64,000 nucleotides of DNA from Aeromonas encheleia (GTDB lineage Bacteria; Pseudomonadota; Gammaproteobacteria; Enterobacterales; Aeromonadaceae): the NCBI RefSeq assembly GCF_900637545.1, contig NZ_LR134376.1, positions 3,711,001-3,775,000 of the forward strand. The letters are read 5' to 3'. Made by a program: the position numbers and the translations under genes. The stretch's first letter is position 1; each line of letters opens with the position of its first letter. Positions 27,862-37,019 of the stretch are shown in pieces. A model generated the notes under the pieces. That model saw only the letters and a list, made by a program, of their open reading frames with translations. It did no database searches and was not told the DNA's origin.

Positions 27862-28290
27862 CTATTGAAGAGGGGTAAATCCGCTCAGGGTCGCCAGCCG
27901 GGCTCGCCAGTTATCGGCCGCAATCCGTAAATCTTGCGCCTCATATGCGACGGCAGGGTGCGCACCCCAGATGGGGCCGGGCCAGGCGGGGTCCGTACTG
28001 AAGCGAGCCACATGGTGCAGGTGCAGCTGGGGCACCATATTGCCAAGCGCCGCCACGTTGATCTTGTCCGGGTTCAGCGCCTGCTCCATCAGGGCGGCGA
28101 CGGCGCAGGACTCCTGCATCAGCTGTTGCTGCTGCTCAGGGGCGAGGTGGTGGATCTCCCGCAACTGGGCGATGCGGGGCACCAGGATGAGCCAGGGGTA
28201 CTGGCTGTCTCTGGCGAGAAGGACGCGGCAGAGCGGCAGATCCCCGAGCGACTGGGTATCCACCTGCAGGCGGGGATGCAATTCAAACAT
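27862..28290 (-). CDS. HIT-domain protein
   Basis: 142 residues from ATG 28288-28290 (MFELHPRLQVDTQSLGDLPL); the open frame extends upstream. Histidine-triad superfamily: DSQYPWLILVPR is the typical N-terminal strand region, and QLHLHHVAR (about 88-96) is the active-site motif, slightly altered because the canonical third His position is shifted (H-L-H-H instead of H-x-H-x-H). Probably a nucleotide hydrolase or transferase; substrate unknown. Confidence 0.85.
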   Translation of the reverse strand: MFELHPRLQVDTQSLGDLPLCRVLLARDSQYPWLILVPRIAQLREIHHLAPEQQQQLMQESCAVAALMEQALNPDKINVAALGNMVPQLHLHHVARFSTDPAWPGPIWGAHPAVAYEAQDLRIAADNWRARLATLSGFTPLQ

Positions 28291-28361
28291 GAGAACCTCG
28301 TTGGTCAAGATGGGCAGGTCGCCAGGCGACTGTGCCCACGTTACTGCAACGAGGGGCAAAC

Positions 28362-28985
28362 TTAAAGCTGGGGCACGGCCCAGCCGATGAAGCGCTTGCG
28401 CAGCGCCGGATCGGCCTGCAGGAAGAGTCGCTGCAACTGCCCCTCCAGCTCGCTGGCGGCCACCGGTACCGAGGTTCCCGCCGCCACCGTCGCTACCGTC
28501 GTCGCGCCGACAGTGTTCAGCGCCGCCTTGCCCCCGCCGCGGTTGTACTCCTCCAGCCTGGCGCGCCAATCCATGCCGATCTGCATGCCGTTGACCACCA
28601 GCTCATCCTGCTGCATGGCCAGTGGCTGGCCTCCCGCCTGCAGGCTCACCAGCGGCGCCTTGGCGTAGCGCTCCATCCCGCTCTCATCGCCGGGAACGGC
28701 CGCCTGCAAGCGTACCGACTGCCGGCTGGCGTCATAGCGGATCACCTGGGGCTCGGAGCGGATCTGGCGATCGTTGTCGCTGCTGTTGCGACTCGGGATC
28801 ACCCCCTCATAGCGCACCAGCAACTGCTGTTGCCCGTCGGCCAGCACGGCATGCTGCTCGTCCTGCACCTTGCCGGCGCTCACCGCCAGGATCTGGAAAT
28901 TCTCCGGTACCCTGACCTCGACCTCGGCCTGCGCCGCCCCGGCACACAACAGCATGACGCCGACCCAACCCTGATGACCCTTCAT
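28362..28985 (-). CDS. DUF2057 (YccT-type) exported protein
   Basis: 207 residues from ATG 28983-28985, with a signal peptide ending AGAAQA. EVEVRVPENFQILAVSAGKV and QQQLLVRYEGV are typical of the DUF2057/YccT family of periplasmic proteins; YccT has been linked to curli regulation in enterobacteria. It is 71 bases upstream of the HIT gene on the same strand. Confidence 0.75.
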   Translation of the reverse strand: MKGHQGWVGVMLLCAGAAQAEVEVRVPENFQILAVSAGKVQDEQHAVLADGQQQLLVRYEGVIPSRNSSDNDRQIRSEPQVIRYDASRQSVRLQAAVPGDESGMERYAKAPLVSLQAGGQPLAMQQDELVVNGMQIGMDWRARLEEYNRGGGKAALNTVGATTVATVAAGTSVPVAASELEGQLQRLFLQADPALRKRFIGWAVPQL

Positions 28986-29069
28986 CCTCTGCCTCTCTCC
29001 ATCGCTGTGATGAGCGCAGGGTAGCAGCCGGATATGACAGAAAAATAACGCTGGCTCAGCCGGTTGCAC

Positions 29070-29969
29070 TCAGATCAGGTAGTGCGGCCGCTCGGCAAAC
29101 CACTCGGCCAGCACCTGCTTGAACAGGCGGATCTTGCGCGGTACCCGCCGCTGCTGGGCATGCAGCACATGGAGCGGGTGCAGGCCGGTCTGCCACTCCC
29201 CCAGCACCGCCACCAGCTCCCCCCTGGCCAGGCTGGCCTCCACCAGCATCAGCGGGCACTTGGCATAGCCCATGCCGGCGCGGGCCAGCTGCAGCAGCGT
29301 GCTGTAGTGGTTGGCCCGCACCCGTCCCTGCACCGGGATCAGGGCCTCCTCCCCCTCCTTGCGAAAATGCCACTGCTCCCAGGCGGGGTTGCTTCCCTGC
29401 AGCAGACAGGTACGGCCGCTCAGCTCATAGGGGGTGGCCGGGATCCCCTCCCGCGCGAGCAGGGCCGGGCTGGCCACCACCACGTCTCTCAGCCGGCCGA
29501 GCGGCAGGGCCACCAGGTTGTCCGGCACATGGCTCATGGCACGCAGGGCGATGTCGTGCTCCCCCTGGCTCATGTCGACCATGGCGTTGGTGAAGTTGAG
29601 CTCGACCTGCACCCCGGGGCAGCGCTCGGCGAAGCGCGCCAGCAGCTCGCTCACCATGCGATCGCCGGTGCTGACCGGACAGGTGAAACGCAGGCGGCCG
29701 CCGTCTTCCTCGGTCAGGGCCTGGATGTCCTGCTCCGCCTGCTGGGCCAGCGCGAAGATCTGCCCCGCCTGCAGATAGAGGGTCTTGCCCGCCTCGGTCA
29801 GGCTGAGCCGGCGGGTGGTGCGCTGCAACAGCTGGGCGTTGAGGGAGGCCTCCAGCGCGCTGACGTGGCGGCTCAGCATCCCCTTGCTCACCCCCAACAG
29901 GTCGGCCGCGGCGGAGAAGCTGCCGCGTTTGACCACCTCATAGAAGCTGGCCAGGTGGGCGATATCCAT
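29070..29969 (-). CDS. LysR-family transcriptional regulator
   Basis: 299 residues from ATG 29967-29969 behind GGAG. N-terminal winged HTH (about 1-60: MDIAHLASFYEVVKRGSFSA, SRHVSALE) and a LysR substrate domain (about 90-290). Divergent from the dehydrogenase gene with a roughly 100-base shared gap, so it probably controls it. The effector is unknown. Confidence 0.93.
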   Translation of the reverse strand: MDIAHLASFYEVVKRGSFSAAADLLGVSKGMLSRHVSALEASLNAQLLQRTTRRLSLTEAGKTLYLQAGQIFALAQQAEQDIQALTEEDGGRLRFTCPVSTGDRMVSELLARFAERCPGVQVELNFTNAMVDMSQGEHDIALRAMSHVPDNLVALPLGRLRDVVVASPALLAREGIPATPYELSGRTCLLQGSNPAWEQWHFRKEGEEALIPVQGRVRANHYSTLLQLARAGMGYAKCPLMLVEASLARGELVAVLGEWQTGLHPLHVLHAQQRRVPRKIRLFKQVLAEWFAERPHYLI

Positions 29970-30068
29970 CCATTCACTCCAATATGGAAACAATACGTTC
30001 ATATTAAGCGCTTTTTCTTCTCTTTAGTCCTACTAGAATCCTGAATATCCCAATCAGGAGTGACCAAG

Positions 30069-30671
30069 ATGAAAATCGTAATTGTGGGTGCCTCCGGCAC
30101 CATCGGATCCGCCGTCAGTGAACTGCTCGCCAGGGACCATGAGGTCATCCGGGTCGGCCACCGCCAGGGGGATGCCAGGGTAGACATGACGGACAGCGCC
30201 TCCATCGCCGCCCTGTTCGCGGGGATAGGCCGGTTCGATGCCCTGCTGGTGGCCAGCGGCAGCGTCGCCTTCAACGCCTTCCCCGAGCTGACGGACGAGC
30301 AATGGCAAACGGGGCTGGAGAGCAAGCTGATGGGCCAGATCAGGCTGACCCGCGCCGCCATCCCGCACCTCAACGACCGGGGATCCATCACCCTGATCGG
30401 CGGCATCCTGAGCGAGGAGCCCATCAACTGGGGGGTCAGCGCCAGCACCATCAACGGCGCCATCGAACACTTCGTGCGGGCCGCGGCCTGCGAGCTGCCG
30501 CGGGGGCTGCGCATCAACGCGATAAGCCCGACCGTACTGGTCGAATCCATGGACAAGTATGCCGACTTCTTCCCGGGCTTCGAGCCGGTGCCCGCCGCCC
30601 GGGTGGCCCAGGCCTACAAGAAGTCGGTGCTGGGGGTGCAGAGCGGCCAGGTATTCAGAGTCAACGGCTGA
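30069..30671 (+). CDS. Short-chain dehydrogenase/reductase-fold protein
   Basis: 200 residues; ATG 30069 follows AGGAG by eight bases (a GTG at 30060 overlaps the Shine-Dalgarno itself). Nucleotide-binding motif GASGTIGS at about 7-14. The segment where the catalytic YxxxK should stand reads WGVSASTINGAIEHF, with neither Tyr nor Lys, so this belongs to the small SDRs that lack the usual catalytic pair or use a different mechanism. Likely regulated by the divergent LysR gene. Confidence 0.85.
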   Translation: MKIVIVGASGTIGSAVSELLARDHEVIRVGHRQGDARVDMTDSASIAALFAGIGRFDALLVASGSVAFNAFPELTDEQWQTGLESKLMGQIRLTRAAIPHLNDRGSITLIGGILSEEPINWGVSASTINGAIEHFVRAAACELPRGLRINAISPTVLVESMDKYADFFPGFEPVPAARVAQAYKKSVLGVQSGQVFRVNG

Positions 30672-30705
30672 GGCCGCCCTCTCTCACTGCCAACCGCCAA
30701 TAAAA

Positions 30706-30726
30706 ACGGGCCCGCGATGGGCCCGT
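30706..30726 (+). terminator. Terminator after the dehydrogenase gene
   Basis: ACGGGCCC-GCGAT-GGGCCCGT stem, with an A-rich left flank and CTGTTTA to the right. Confidence 0.7.
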
Positions 30727-30810
30727 CTGTTTATCCGGCGCTGTGCCCGGCTATGCCTTCTCGCCATCGGCAAACGTTTGTTTGTCGGCGACAAAAAAAG
30801 AGGGCAAGCC

Positions 30811-31914
30811 TCAGTCGATCAGACCGTACTGCTCGCGCAACACCTCGATGATCTCCTGCTTGGGATTGGCACTGCGCACCAGCGGCTGACCGATGATCTT
30901 CTCGGCGATCCCCACGTAGGTGTTGGAGATGTCCATCATCACCGCCGTCGGCAGCTTGTTGTCGCGCGCCAGGGCGAAGCGTTCCGGCATGCGGTGCTTG
31001 TTGAGCAGGATGTCCGGATCCGGGAAGTGGTTCAGCAGCCACTGGCGGAAGCCCTCTTTCGACTTCTCGACGATCTGGCCTTCGCGCAGGGCGGCGCCGT
31101 CCCAGATGCGGGAGCTGTCGGGGGTACCCACTTCATCCATGTAGATCAGCTTCTCGTTGCCGGCGGCGTCCTTGACGTAGCCAAACTCGAACTTGGTGTC
31201 GACGAAGATCTGATCGAGCGCGGTCAGCGCGTCGCTGATCACGTTGAAGCCTTCCTTGAGCAGCACTTCGTAGCGGTCGATGTCGGCCGGCTTGCTGAAG
31301 TTGAAGCCCTGGCAGTGGCGCTCGATGTCGGCGCGGGAGACGTTGACGTCATCGGCTTCCGGTACGCCATCCAGCCCCTTGAGCACACCCTTGGTGGACG
31401 GGGTGATGAGGATCTCCGGCAGCTTCTGATCCTTCTTCAGCCCTTCCGGCAGGCGGATGCCGCAGAACTCGCGCTCGCCATCCTTGTAGGCACGCCACAT
31501 GGAGCCGGTGATGTACTGGCGGGCGATGGCTTCGATCATCACGGGACGGGCTTTCTGCACTATCCAGACGAAGGGGTGCGGGATATCCAGGATGTGGCTG
31601 TCGGCCAATCCCTTCTCCTTGAACAGCTTGAACCAATGGCTGGAGATGGCGTTGAGCGCCGCGCCCTTGCCCGGCACGCCGTTCAACCCGTCCACGCCCT
31701 GCCAGATGCAGTCGAAGGCCGAGATGCGGTCACTGATCACCATGATGGCGAGCGGCGCATCGGCCGGCACATCATAGCCTTTCTCTCTTATGAGCCGGGC
31801 ACTGTCTGCCGGGGTCAACCAGTAGACGCTGCGCACTTTGCCGGAATGGACAGGTTTATCGGTACGGATCGGCAAATCGTCATTCACCGCCAATACTTGA
31901 TCTGCAAGACTCAT
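30811..31914 (-). CDS. purC: Phosphoribosylaminoimidazole-succinocarboxamide synthase
   Basis: Converts CAIR and Asp to SAICAR with ATP in purine synthesis. Start ATG 31912-31914 ([20 protein letters not shown]) gives 367 residues, the longer version found in Vibrio and Shewanella rather than the 237-residue E. coli form. [20 protein letters not shown] and [10 protein letters not shown] match the SAICAR synthetase fold. The upstream 190 bases hold repeated hairpins shared with the bamC terminator. Confidence 0.95.
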   Translation of the reverse strand: MSLADQVLAVNDDLPIRTDKPVHSGKVRSVYWLTPADSARLIREKGYDVPADAPLAIMVISDRISAFDCIWQGVDGLNGVPGKGAALNAISSHWFKLFKEKGLADSHILDIPHPFVWIVQKARPVMIEAIARQYITGSMWRAYKDGEREFCGIRLPEGLKKDQKLPEILITPSTKGVLKGLDGVPEADDVNVSRADIERHCQGFNFSKPADIDRYEVLLKEGFNVISDALTALDQIFVDTKFEFGYVKDAAGNEKLIYMDEVGTPDSSRIWDGAALREGQIVEKSKEGFRQWLLNHFPDPDILLNKHRMPERFALARDNKLPTAVMMDISNTYVGIAEKIIGQPLVRSANPKQEIIEVLREQYGLID

Positions 31915-31945
31915 GGCTTTTAACACTTCCTGTTGTGGGACTGAT

Positions 31946-32105
31946 AAAACAGGAGCTCCAGGCCCCTGTTTGTGGGGGTAAACATAACGAAGCGAGAGCA
32001 CTACCCCCTTTATAAACTGGGGGATTCACTTAACAAACAAGAGTACTAGGCTCTCTGTTTGTAAGGAAATTCACATAACAAAACAGGGGCACCAGGCCCC
32101 TGTTT
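31946..32105 (-). repeat. Tandem degenerate terminator hairpins between bamC and purC
   Basis: Read on the minus strand, three hairpins of similar sequence follow bamC: about 32080-32105 (AACAGGGGCCTGGTGCCCCT), about 32033-32063 (CAAACAGAGAGCCTAGTACT) and about 31946-31971 (AACAGGGGCCTGGAGCTCCT). Between the hairpins a motif GTTATGTGAAT / GTTAAGTGAAT / GTTATGTTTAC recurs. They look like successive duplications of one terminator. The last one lies about 30 bases before purC, inside its leader. Confidence 0.85.
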
Positions 32106-33233
32106 CTATTCTGCTTTTGCCGCAGCCTGATCGGCTTGGCCCTTGGCGAATGCCTCGGACAGGCTGATGTACATCTGGGAGATGACCCCGGATGCGACCG
32201 GCTTCTTGTCCTTGTCAAACAGGGTGATGGAGGTCTTTCCTCCGGCCATCTCGCCGAGCTGGAAGCGATACTTGTCTTCCTCCAGCTTGAACGGCTCGGC
32301 CCCCTTGGCCTGCCAGAACTCGGCACCCGGATCGTCATACTCGACGTCGATCCAGCCCAGGGACTGCTGGGTATCCTTGATGACGAAGCCGTAATTTGGC
32401 AGCACCTGATTGAGACGGCGCCACACCTGTTCGAAGGAACCATCGGCAATCCAGGCGCTCAGCTCGTTGTTGTCGAGGCCAAGCTCCATGCCCATGCCAT
32501 CGTTGGACTTGTGCTGCTCGCGGGCCTTGAGCTGCTTGTCGTAGTAGAGGGAGAACTGGTTCAGGGCGCGGGTCGCGTAGCGCTGGGCATCGGCCGCGGT
32601 CAGCGCTGTGGTGGTCTCGCCGTCGTAGGTCTCTTCGTGCTCCAGCACCCGTACCGACATGTTGACGGCGTGGCGCTGGACATCGTTGTGCAGGGTGAAC
32701 TGATAACGCTGACGAATGCGGAAGTCTTCGTCTTCCTCACCCCAGCCATCGAGCGCACCGGTGTTGTCGAACCAGCCGGTCTGCAACACGCCGCCCTGCT
32801 GATCCAGCTTCTCGGTGGTCACCTTGTGCTGGGCCAGGAAGTTCATCAGGAAGGACCAGGTGTCACGCTCCACGCTCTGGCTGGTGCTCAGGGCATAGAA
32901 GGCCAGGGTAGGCTCGCTGGCATTGGGTACGACCTGGCTGCCGGGGACCACGGTCAGCAGCTGGGCAGGAGGACGCACATCGACCTTGGCGCCGATGGCA
33001 CCCTCGCGGCTGCTCTCGGGCAGGGCCGGAATGTCGAAATTGCTGTTAAAAGCGGGGGCACTCAACCCGGCGGGCACGAGGAAGGCACGACCTTCGAGGC
33101 GGTTCTCTTCGTACTCGAAGCCACGGTTGGCCATCTTGCGATCCTGGGGTGAGCTACAGGCTGCCAACACGGCAACGGTCGCAACACTCAGCACCAGGCG
33201 CACTGCATTTCCCTTTCCATTTGCTTTAAACAC
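32106..33233 (-). CDS. bamC: Outer-membrane assembly lipoprotein BamC
   Basis: Accessory lipoprotein of the BAM beta-barrel assembly machine. 375 residues; GTG start at 33231-33233, overlapping the end of dapA by eight bases. Signal peptide with lipobox LAAC, acylated Cys26; two helix-grip domains make up the rest. dapA-bamC order is as in E. coli, and the overlap implies coupled translation. Confidence 0.94.
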   Translation of the reverse strand: MFKANGKGNAVRLVLSVATVAVLAACSSPQDRKMANRGFEYEENRLEGRAFLVPAGLSAPAFNSNFDIPALPESSREGAIGAKVDVRPPAQLLTVVPGSQVVPNASEPTLAFYALSTSQSVERDTWSFLMNFLAQHKVTTEKLDQQGGVLQTGWFDNTGALDGWGEEDEDFRIRQRYQFTLHNDVQRHAVNMSVRVLEHEETYDGETTTALTAADAQRYATRALNQFSLYYDKQLKAREQHKSNDGMGMELGLDNNELSAWIADGSFEQVWRRLNQVLPNYGFVIKDTQQSLGWIDVEYDDPGAEFWQAKGAEPFKLEEDKYRFQLGEMAGGKTSITLFDKDKKPVASGVISQMYISLSEAFAKGQADQAAAKAE

Positions 33234-34113
33234 TCGCCATCAACTCCGCAGTCGTCAGTGCTCGGGTCATCGCTCGCTCGCCCTCGGGGGTGAGGTCGGT
33301 GAGCGGCAGACGCAAGGTCGCCGTCGCCATCAATCCCAGTCGGGCACAGGCCCACTTCACCGGGATGGGACTCGGTTCGCAGAACAGAGTCCGATGCAAC
33401 GGCATCAATCGATTGTTGATATCATGAGCCAGACCGGCATTACCGGCCAGCGCAGCACGACACATGTCGGCCATCTGGGCCGCCGCAATATTGGTGGTGA
33501 CTGAGATGACTCCGTCCCCCCCTTGCAGCATAAAATCACATCCACTGGCATCATCGCCACTATAAAGCGCAAAATCCGCTCCGCACAGCTCCCGCAGCAG
33601 CGGTGTCCGGTCGAGATCACCGGTGGCCTCTTTCAGGCCTATGATGCCGGGCACCCTGGCCAGCCTGGCCACGGTCTCCGGTTTGAGATCGCAGCAGGTG
33701 CGACCGGGCACATTATAGAGAATTTGAGGCAGACCACTAGCCTCGGCGATCGCACAATAGTGACGATAGAGGCCTTCCTGGGTGGGTTTGTTGTAATAAG
33801 GGGTCACCGAGAGGCCTGCCACCACGCCGGTTTGGGCGAAACGGCGGGAGAGTGCGATGGCATGGGCGGTGCTGTTGGAGCCACAACCGGCGATGACCGG
33901 GATACGCCCGGCGGCAAACTCGACGGTTTTTTCCACAACGCTGATGTGTTCCTGCTCGCTCAGGGTCACCGACTCCCCGGTGGTCCCCACAGCGACAATG
34001 GCACTGGTGCCGGCGTCGACATGATGATCGACCAGGGCGGCCAGACTGGCCCAATCGACTTCACCCGAGGCCAGCATGGGGGTAACGAGCGCAACAATAC
34101 TACCGCGTAACAT
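33226..34113 (-). CDS. dapA: 4-hydroxy-tetrahydrodipicolinate synthase
   Basis: Condenses pyruvate with aspartate semialdehyde, the first committed step to lysine and diaminopimelate. 295 residues. GTTGES (substrate loop), catalytic Tyr in ILYNVPGRT and Schiff-base Lys in [11 protein letters not shown] are all present. GGGAG precedes the ATG. Divergent from gcvR across a 200-base gap. Confidence 0.97.
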   Translation of the reverse strand: MLRGSIVALVTPMLASGEVDWASLAALVDHHVDAGTSAIVAVGTTGESVTLSEQEHISVVEKTVEFAAGRIPVIAGCGSNSTAHAIALSRRFAQTGVVAGLSVTPYYNKPTQEGLYRHYCAIAEASGLPQILYNVPGRTCCDLKPETVARLARVPGIIGLKEATGDLDRTPLLRELCGADFALYSGDDASGCDFMLQGGDGVISVTTNIAAAQMADMCRAALAGNAGLAHDINNRLMPLHRTLFCEPSPIPVKWACARLGLMATATLRLPLTDLTPEGERAMTRALTTAELMASV

Positions 34114-34314
34114 GGATTTTTCTCCCGATTTTCAGGGGCGTTATGGTAAAGCTGCCCCCTTTGAAAAACAAGGGAGGCGAGGGACAAGCCGTGTTACCAT
34201 CCGCCACAAAACGCAGCAATGCAGGCGTGCAGGACATGGCCCCAAGCTTGGCCTCCATGCCCAGGAACAGAGCGCGCTGCAAACGCCTTCGCAATAATGG
34301 ACGAGAGACGATTT

Positions 34315-34848
34315 ATGACTCACTACCTGGTCGTAACGGCCATCGGCACGGATAGGCCTGGCATCGTCAATGAGGTTACCCGTCACGTCAGTGGCTGCGG
34401 TTGCAACATTGTCGACAGCCGTCTTGGCATCTTTGGTAACGAATTCACCTTCATCATGCTGTTGTCCGGTGACTGGAACAGCCTGATGCAACTCGAGATA
34501 AGTCTGCCCCTGCGCAGCCAGGAGTGGGATCTCATCACCATGATGAAGCGCACCGAGCGCCACCACTCCCTGCAGTACGACATCAGCGCCAGTGCCGAGG
34601 TCCTGATCCGGGATCAGCCCGGCATCGTCAGCCAGTGCACCCAGTTCTTCAGCGATCATGGTTGGGACATCCAGGCCATGCAGACCATTACCCTCGAGCA
34701 ACAGCCGTTCAACCTGCTCAAGGCGAGCTTTCAGTTGAACCTGGCCAAGCAGGGAGAGTCTGGTGAATCCAAGGCGGCCTTCGCCGAATTCTGTCGTGAA
34801 CTGGGCGCCGAATCGTTCGAGTTCCTCATCAATCACAAATACGCCTGA
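34315..34848 (+). CDS. gcvR: Glycine cleavage system transcriptional repressor GcvR
   Basis: ACT-domain protein that binds GcvA and blocks gcvTHP activation without glycine. ATG 34315 gives 177 residues (MTHYLVVTAIGTDRPGIVNE); the open frame extends upstream without a better ribosome-binding site. Two ACT domains (about 3-80 and 90-170), the second with IRDQPGIVSQCTQFF. It sits next to bcp, as in E. coli. Confidence 0.92.
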   Translation: MTHYLVVTAIGTDRPGIVNEVTRHVSGCGCNIVDSRLGIFGNEFTFIMLLSGDWNSLMQLEISLPLRSQEWDLITMMKRTERHHSLQYDISASAEVLIRDQPGIVSQCTQFFSDHGWDIQAMQTITLEQQPFNLLKASFQLNLAKQGESGESKAAFAEFCRELGAESFEFLINHKYA

Positions 34849-34864
34849 CGGCTCAGGAGACCCC

Positions 34865-35344
34865 ATGCAACCACTACAAGCTGGCACCCAGGCCCCCGAC
34901 TTTTCTCTCTCCGATCAGGATGGCAATCAGGTTAGTTTGTCCTCCCTGCGCGGCAAGAAGGTGCTCATCTATTTCTACCCCAAGGCAATGACCCCAGGCT
35001 GCACCACCCAGGCCTGCGGCCTGCGTGACGTCAACGCCGAGCTGGCCGCTCTCAATGTGGTGGTACTCGGCATCAGCCCGGATCCGGCCAAGCGCCTGAA
35101 GAAATTCGAAGAGCGCGACAACCTGAACTTCCGCCTGCTGGCCGATGAAGATCATGCCGTGGCCGACGCCTTTGGCGTCTGGGGCCCGAAGAAGTTCATG
35201 GGCAAGGAGTACGACGGCATCCACCGGCTGAGCTTCCTCATCGACGAGGAGGGCAAGGTGGCCCACCGTTTCGACAAGTTCAAGACCAGCGATCACCATC
35301 AGGTGGTGCTCTCCCTTATCCAGGGCCAGTCAGCGGGCGCTTGA
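34865..35344 (+). CDS. bcp: Thiol peroxidase Bcp (peroxiredoxin Q)
   Basis: Reduces hydroperoxides with thioredoxin. 159 residues from ATG 34865 behind CAGGAG. Thioredoxin fold; peroxidatic Cys in MTPGCTTQAC with the resolving Cys five residues later (1-Cys/2-Cys Bcp pattern as in E. coli). Sixteen bases after gcvR, so cotranscribed. Confidence 0.96.
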   Translation: MQPLQAGTQAPDFSLSDQDGNQVSLSSLRGKKVLIYFYPKAMTPGCTTQACGLRDVNAELAALNVVVLGISPDPAKRLKKFEERDNLNFRLLADEDHAVADAFGVWGPKKFMGKEYDGIHRLSFLIDEEGKVAHRFDKFKTSDHHQVVLSLIQGQSAGA

Positions 35345-35365
35345 ATCACCTCGCACCTGATAGAG

Positions 35366-35391
35366 AGAGGGCCTGCAGTTGCAGGCCCTCT
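35366..35391 (+). terminator. Terminator of gcvR-bcp
   Basis: AGAGGGCCTGC-AGTT-GCAGGCCCTCT, followed by TT. Confidence 0.85.
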
Positions 35392-35723
35392 TTGCTGATG
35401 CGCTTCGTCTTCAGAAACTATGGGGCACGCGGCTGCCTGCCCACTCCCACCTGCGAGCCCTGGGTCGCGGCGAGATCCTTATGATGGCTTGCACCTGATG
35501 GGTGCCTTGGTGGTAGATCATCTGGCATGGCCAAATGACGCTTACATTTTTGCCTCTCCACCACACAATACAAGTCGGCCAGGACACATTTAATTAACCA
35601 GGTCGCCAGCGGTTTGGATTTCCCCTCTCCCGTTTTTCTCGCCAACCTCCCCTACCAGATCAAAAAATTCATCTTAGATATGGGTTAACGTGGCTGCAGA
35701 TTCATTTTCCAGTGAGACAGCCC
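35392..35723. other. Intergenic region, no gene seen
   Basis: About 330 bases. An open frame on the minus strand (35418-35645) has no ribosome-binding site and poor codon character. The AT-rich right end (35640-35690) probably holds the yfbU promoter. Confidence 0.5.
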
Positions 35724-36224
35724 ATGAACATGAGCCACACCGAACGCCTGATCCTGAGCAATCAGTACGAGATCCTGGCCAAACTTAATCCGGAAAAAGC
35801 GCCGTTCTACCAGCGCGCCAGCACCATAGTCGAGCGCGGCTACTGCCTGCAGATCCTCGAGCTGGAGAAGAGCTTCGGTCACCTGGATCTCGCCACCTGC
35901 CAGGAGGTGCTGGACACCCTGGAGCTGCACCATGCGCTGGCCATCTCCTGGGGCAACCTGGACGCCGCCAGCCAGGCCGAGGTGAATGCCAGCCGACTGA
36001 GCTTTAACGGCTACAGCCGCAGCCAGGAGCGGGAACTGGCGGATTATGTCTGCTTCCTGCTGGAAGTGGACAAGCGCTTCCCCGAGCTGCCGTGCCCCTG
36101 CGACGAGCTCTCCAGCGACATCGCCATGCGCGACAAGTACCAGCGCATGCTGGCGGCCTGGCGTCAGTGCCCCCGTCAGTACAAGCTCTCCATCCAGGAG
36201 ATCAGCAAGGTGCTGGCGGCCTGA
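35724..36224 (+). CDS. yfbU: YfbU family protein
   Basis: 166 residues (MNMSHTERLILSNQYEILAK), aligning with E. coli YfbU from the start (RLILSNQY, IVERGY, ALAISWGNL, KYQRMLAAW, CPRQYKLS). Function is not established; overproduction in E. coli has been linked to cell death. ATG 35724 matches the E. coli start. Convergent with yfbV, its usual neighbour. Confidence 0.9.
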   Translation: MNMSHTERLILSNQYEILAKLNPEKAPFYQRASTIVERGYCLQILELEKSFGHLDLATCQEVLDTLELHHALAISWGNLDAASQAEVNASRLSFNGYSRSQERELADYVCFLLEVDKRFPELPCPCDELSSDIAMRDKYQRMLAAWRQCPRQYKLSIQEISKVLAA

Positions 36225-36236
36225 ACAGGCTAATGA

Positions 36237-36262
36237 AAAAGGCGCCCTTGGGCGCCTTTTTG
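36237..36262. terminator. Bidirectional terminator between yfbU and yfbV
   Basis: AAAAGGCGCCC-TT-GGGCGCCTTTTT. Confidence 0.88.
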
Positions 36263-36276
36263 GCCGTGCTATCGGC

Positions 36277-36717
36277 TCATTCGTAGAGGAAGGATTTATC
36301 CAGCTGCTTGAAGGCGGCATTGAGGGTATCGGCCAGCTCCTCATAACGGGGCCGCGCCACCAGCTGGCGGTGACCGCCCTGCTCGTTCATCTTGCCGTTG
36401 ATCTCCCGGTACCAGCTGGCAAGGGAGGGAGGGAGCCGGGTGTCGGCGCGCTGGCCAAGCCAGTAGTAACCCTGCAGCGGCAGGCTGAGCAGAAACAGCA
36501 CAGAGGCCATGACCGAAGGCCAATAATGCAGCTCGCCAAACTGGAACTGCAACATGACGCTGAACACGGCGAGCGCAGGGATGGTCTTGAGGGCAAACTC
36601 GGTGGCCTTGATCACCCGATTCTCGGGGAACAGGGAATTAAGCTCGGGACGGCGCGGCCAAAGAGTCATATAATGACGGCCTTGCTGTAACTTAGTTCCA
36701 AAAATGTTCATGCTCAT
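36277..36717 (-). CDS. yfbV: UPF0208 membrane protein YfbV
   Basis: 146 residues with two hydrophobic segments (about 42-60 and 66-84). FPENRVIKATEFALKTIPALAV and the C-terminal ADTLNAAFKQLDKSF match E. coli YfbV, which helps insulate the Ter macrodomain. It is divergent from ackA, as in E. coli. Confidence 0.9.
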   Translation of the reverse strand: MSMNIFGTKLQQGRHYMTLWPRRPELNSLFPENRVIKATEFALKTIPALAVFSVMLQFQFGELHYWPSVMASVLFLLSLPLQGYYWLGQRADTRLPPSLASWYREINGKMNEQGGHRQLVARPRYEELADTLNAAFKQLDKSFLYE

Positions 36718-37019
36718 GCTACCTCCGAGCTCTTTTTGAACGTATTAACGGCAAAACCTCGACAATATTTGAGGCTCAATAACAAAGGTTGAGGATGACT
36801 TTGTTATTTTTCAACAATCAGGTTATCCTTTGTACGCCTAATTTTTATGCCAACGGCCCGCCGTTGGCCTGTCAGGGACGTCTGGATTTCGGGTCTTGTA
36901 TCACTATACAAGGGGCAAGCAACAGATTGCCAACCCTCATAAGGATAAGTTGATTGTTTTTGGACGCACCGCGTCCGGCGCATCCGCCAACCCAACCCAA
37001 TCTGCGATAGGATTTATTC
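36718..37019. other. yfbV-ackA intergenic region with leader hairpin
   Basis: AT-rich 300 bases that must carry the ackA promoter(s). One clear hairpin (36849-36868, GCCAACGG-CCCG-CCGTTGGC) lies in the expected ackA leader. The AT-rich repeat around 36795-36820 (TTGTT...AACAA) is compatible with an anaerobic-regulator site but too poor a match to name one. Confidence 0.5.

Noticed and set aside
35418..35645. 75-residue minus-strand open frame in the bcp-yfbU gap
   Set aside because: No ribosome-binding site, unusual codons and no recognisable features.
36795..36825. TTGTT...AACAA resembling an FNR site upstream of ackA
   Set aside because: The half-sites and spacing do not match TTGAT-N4-ATCAA well enough.
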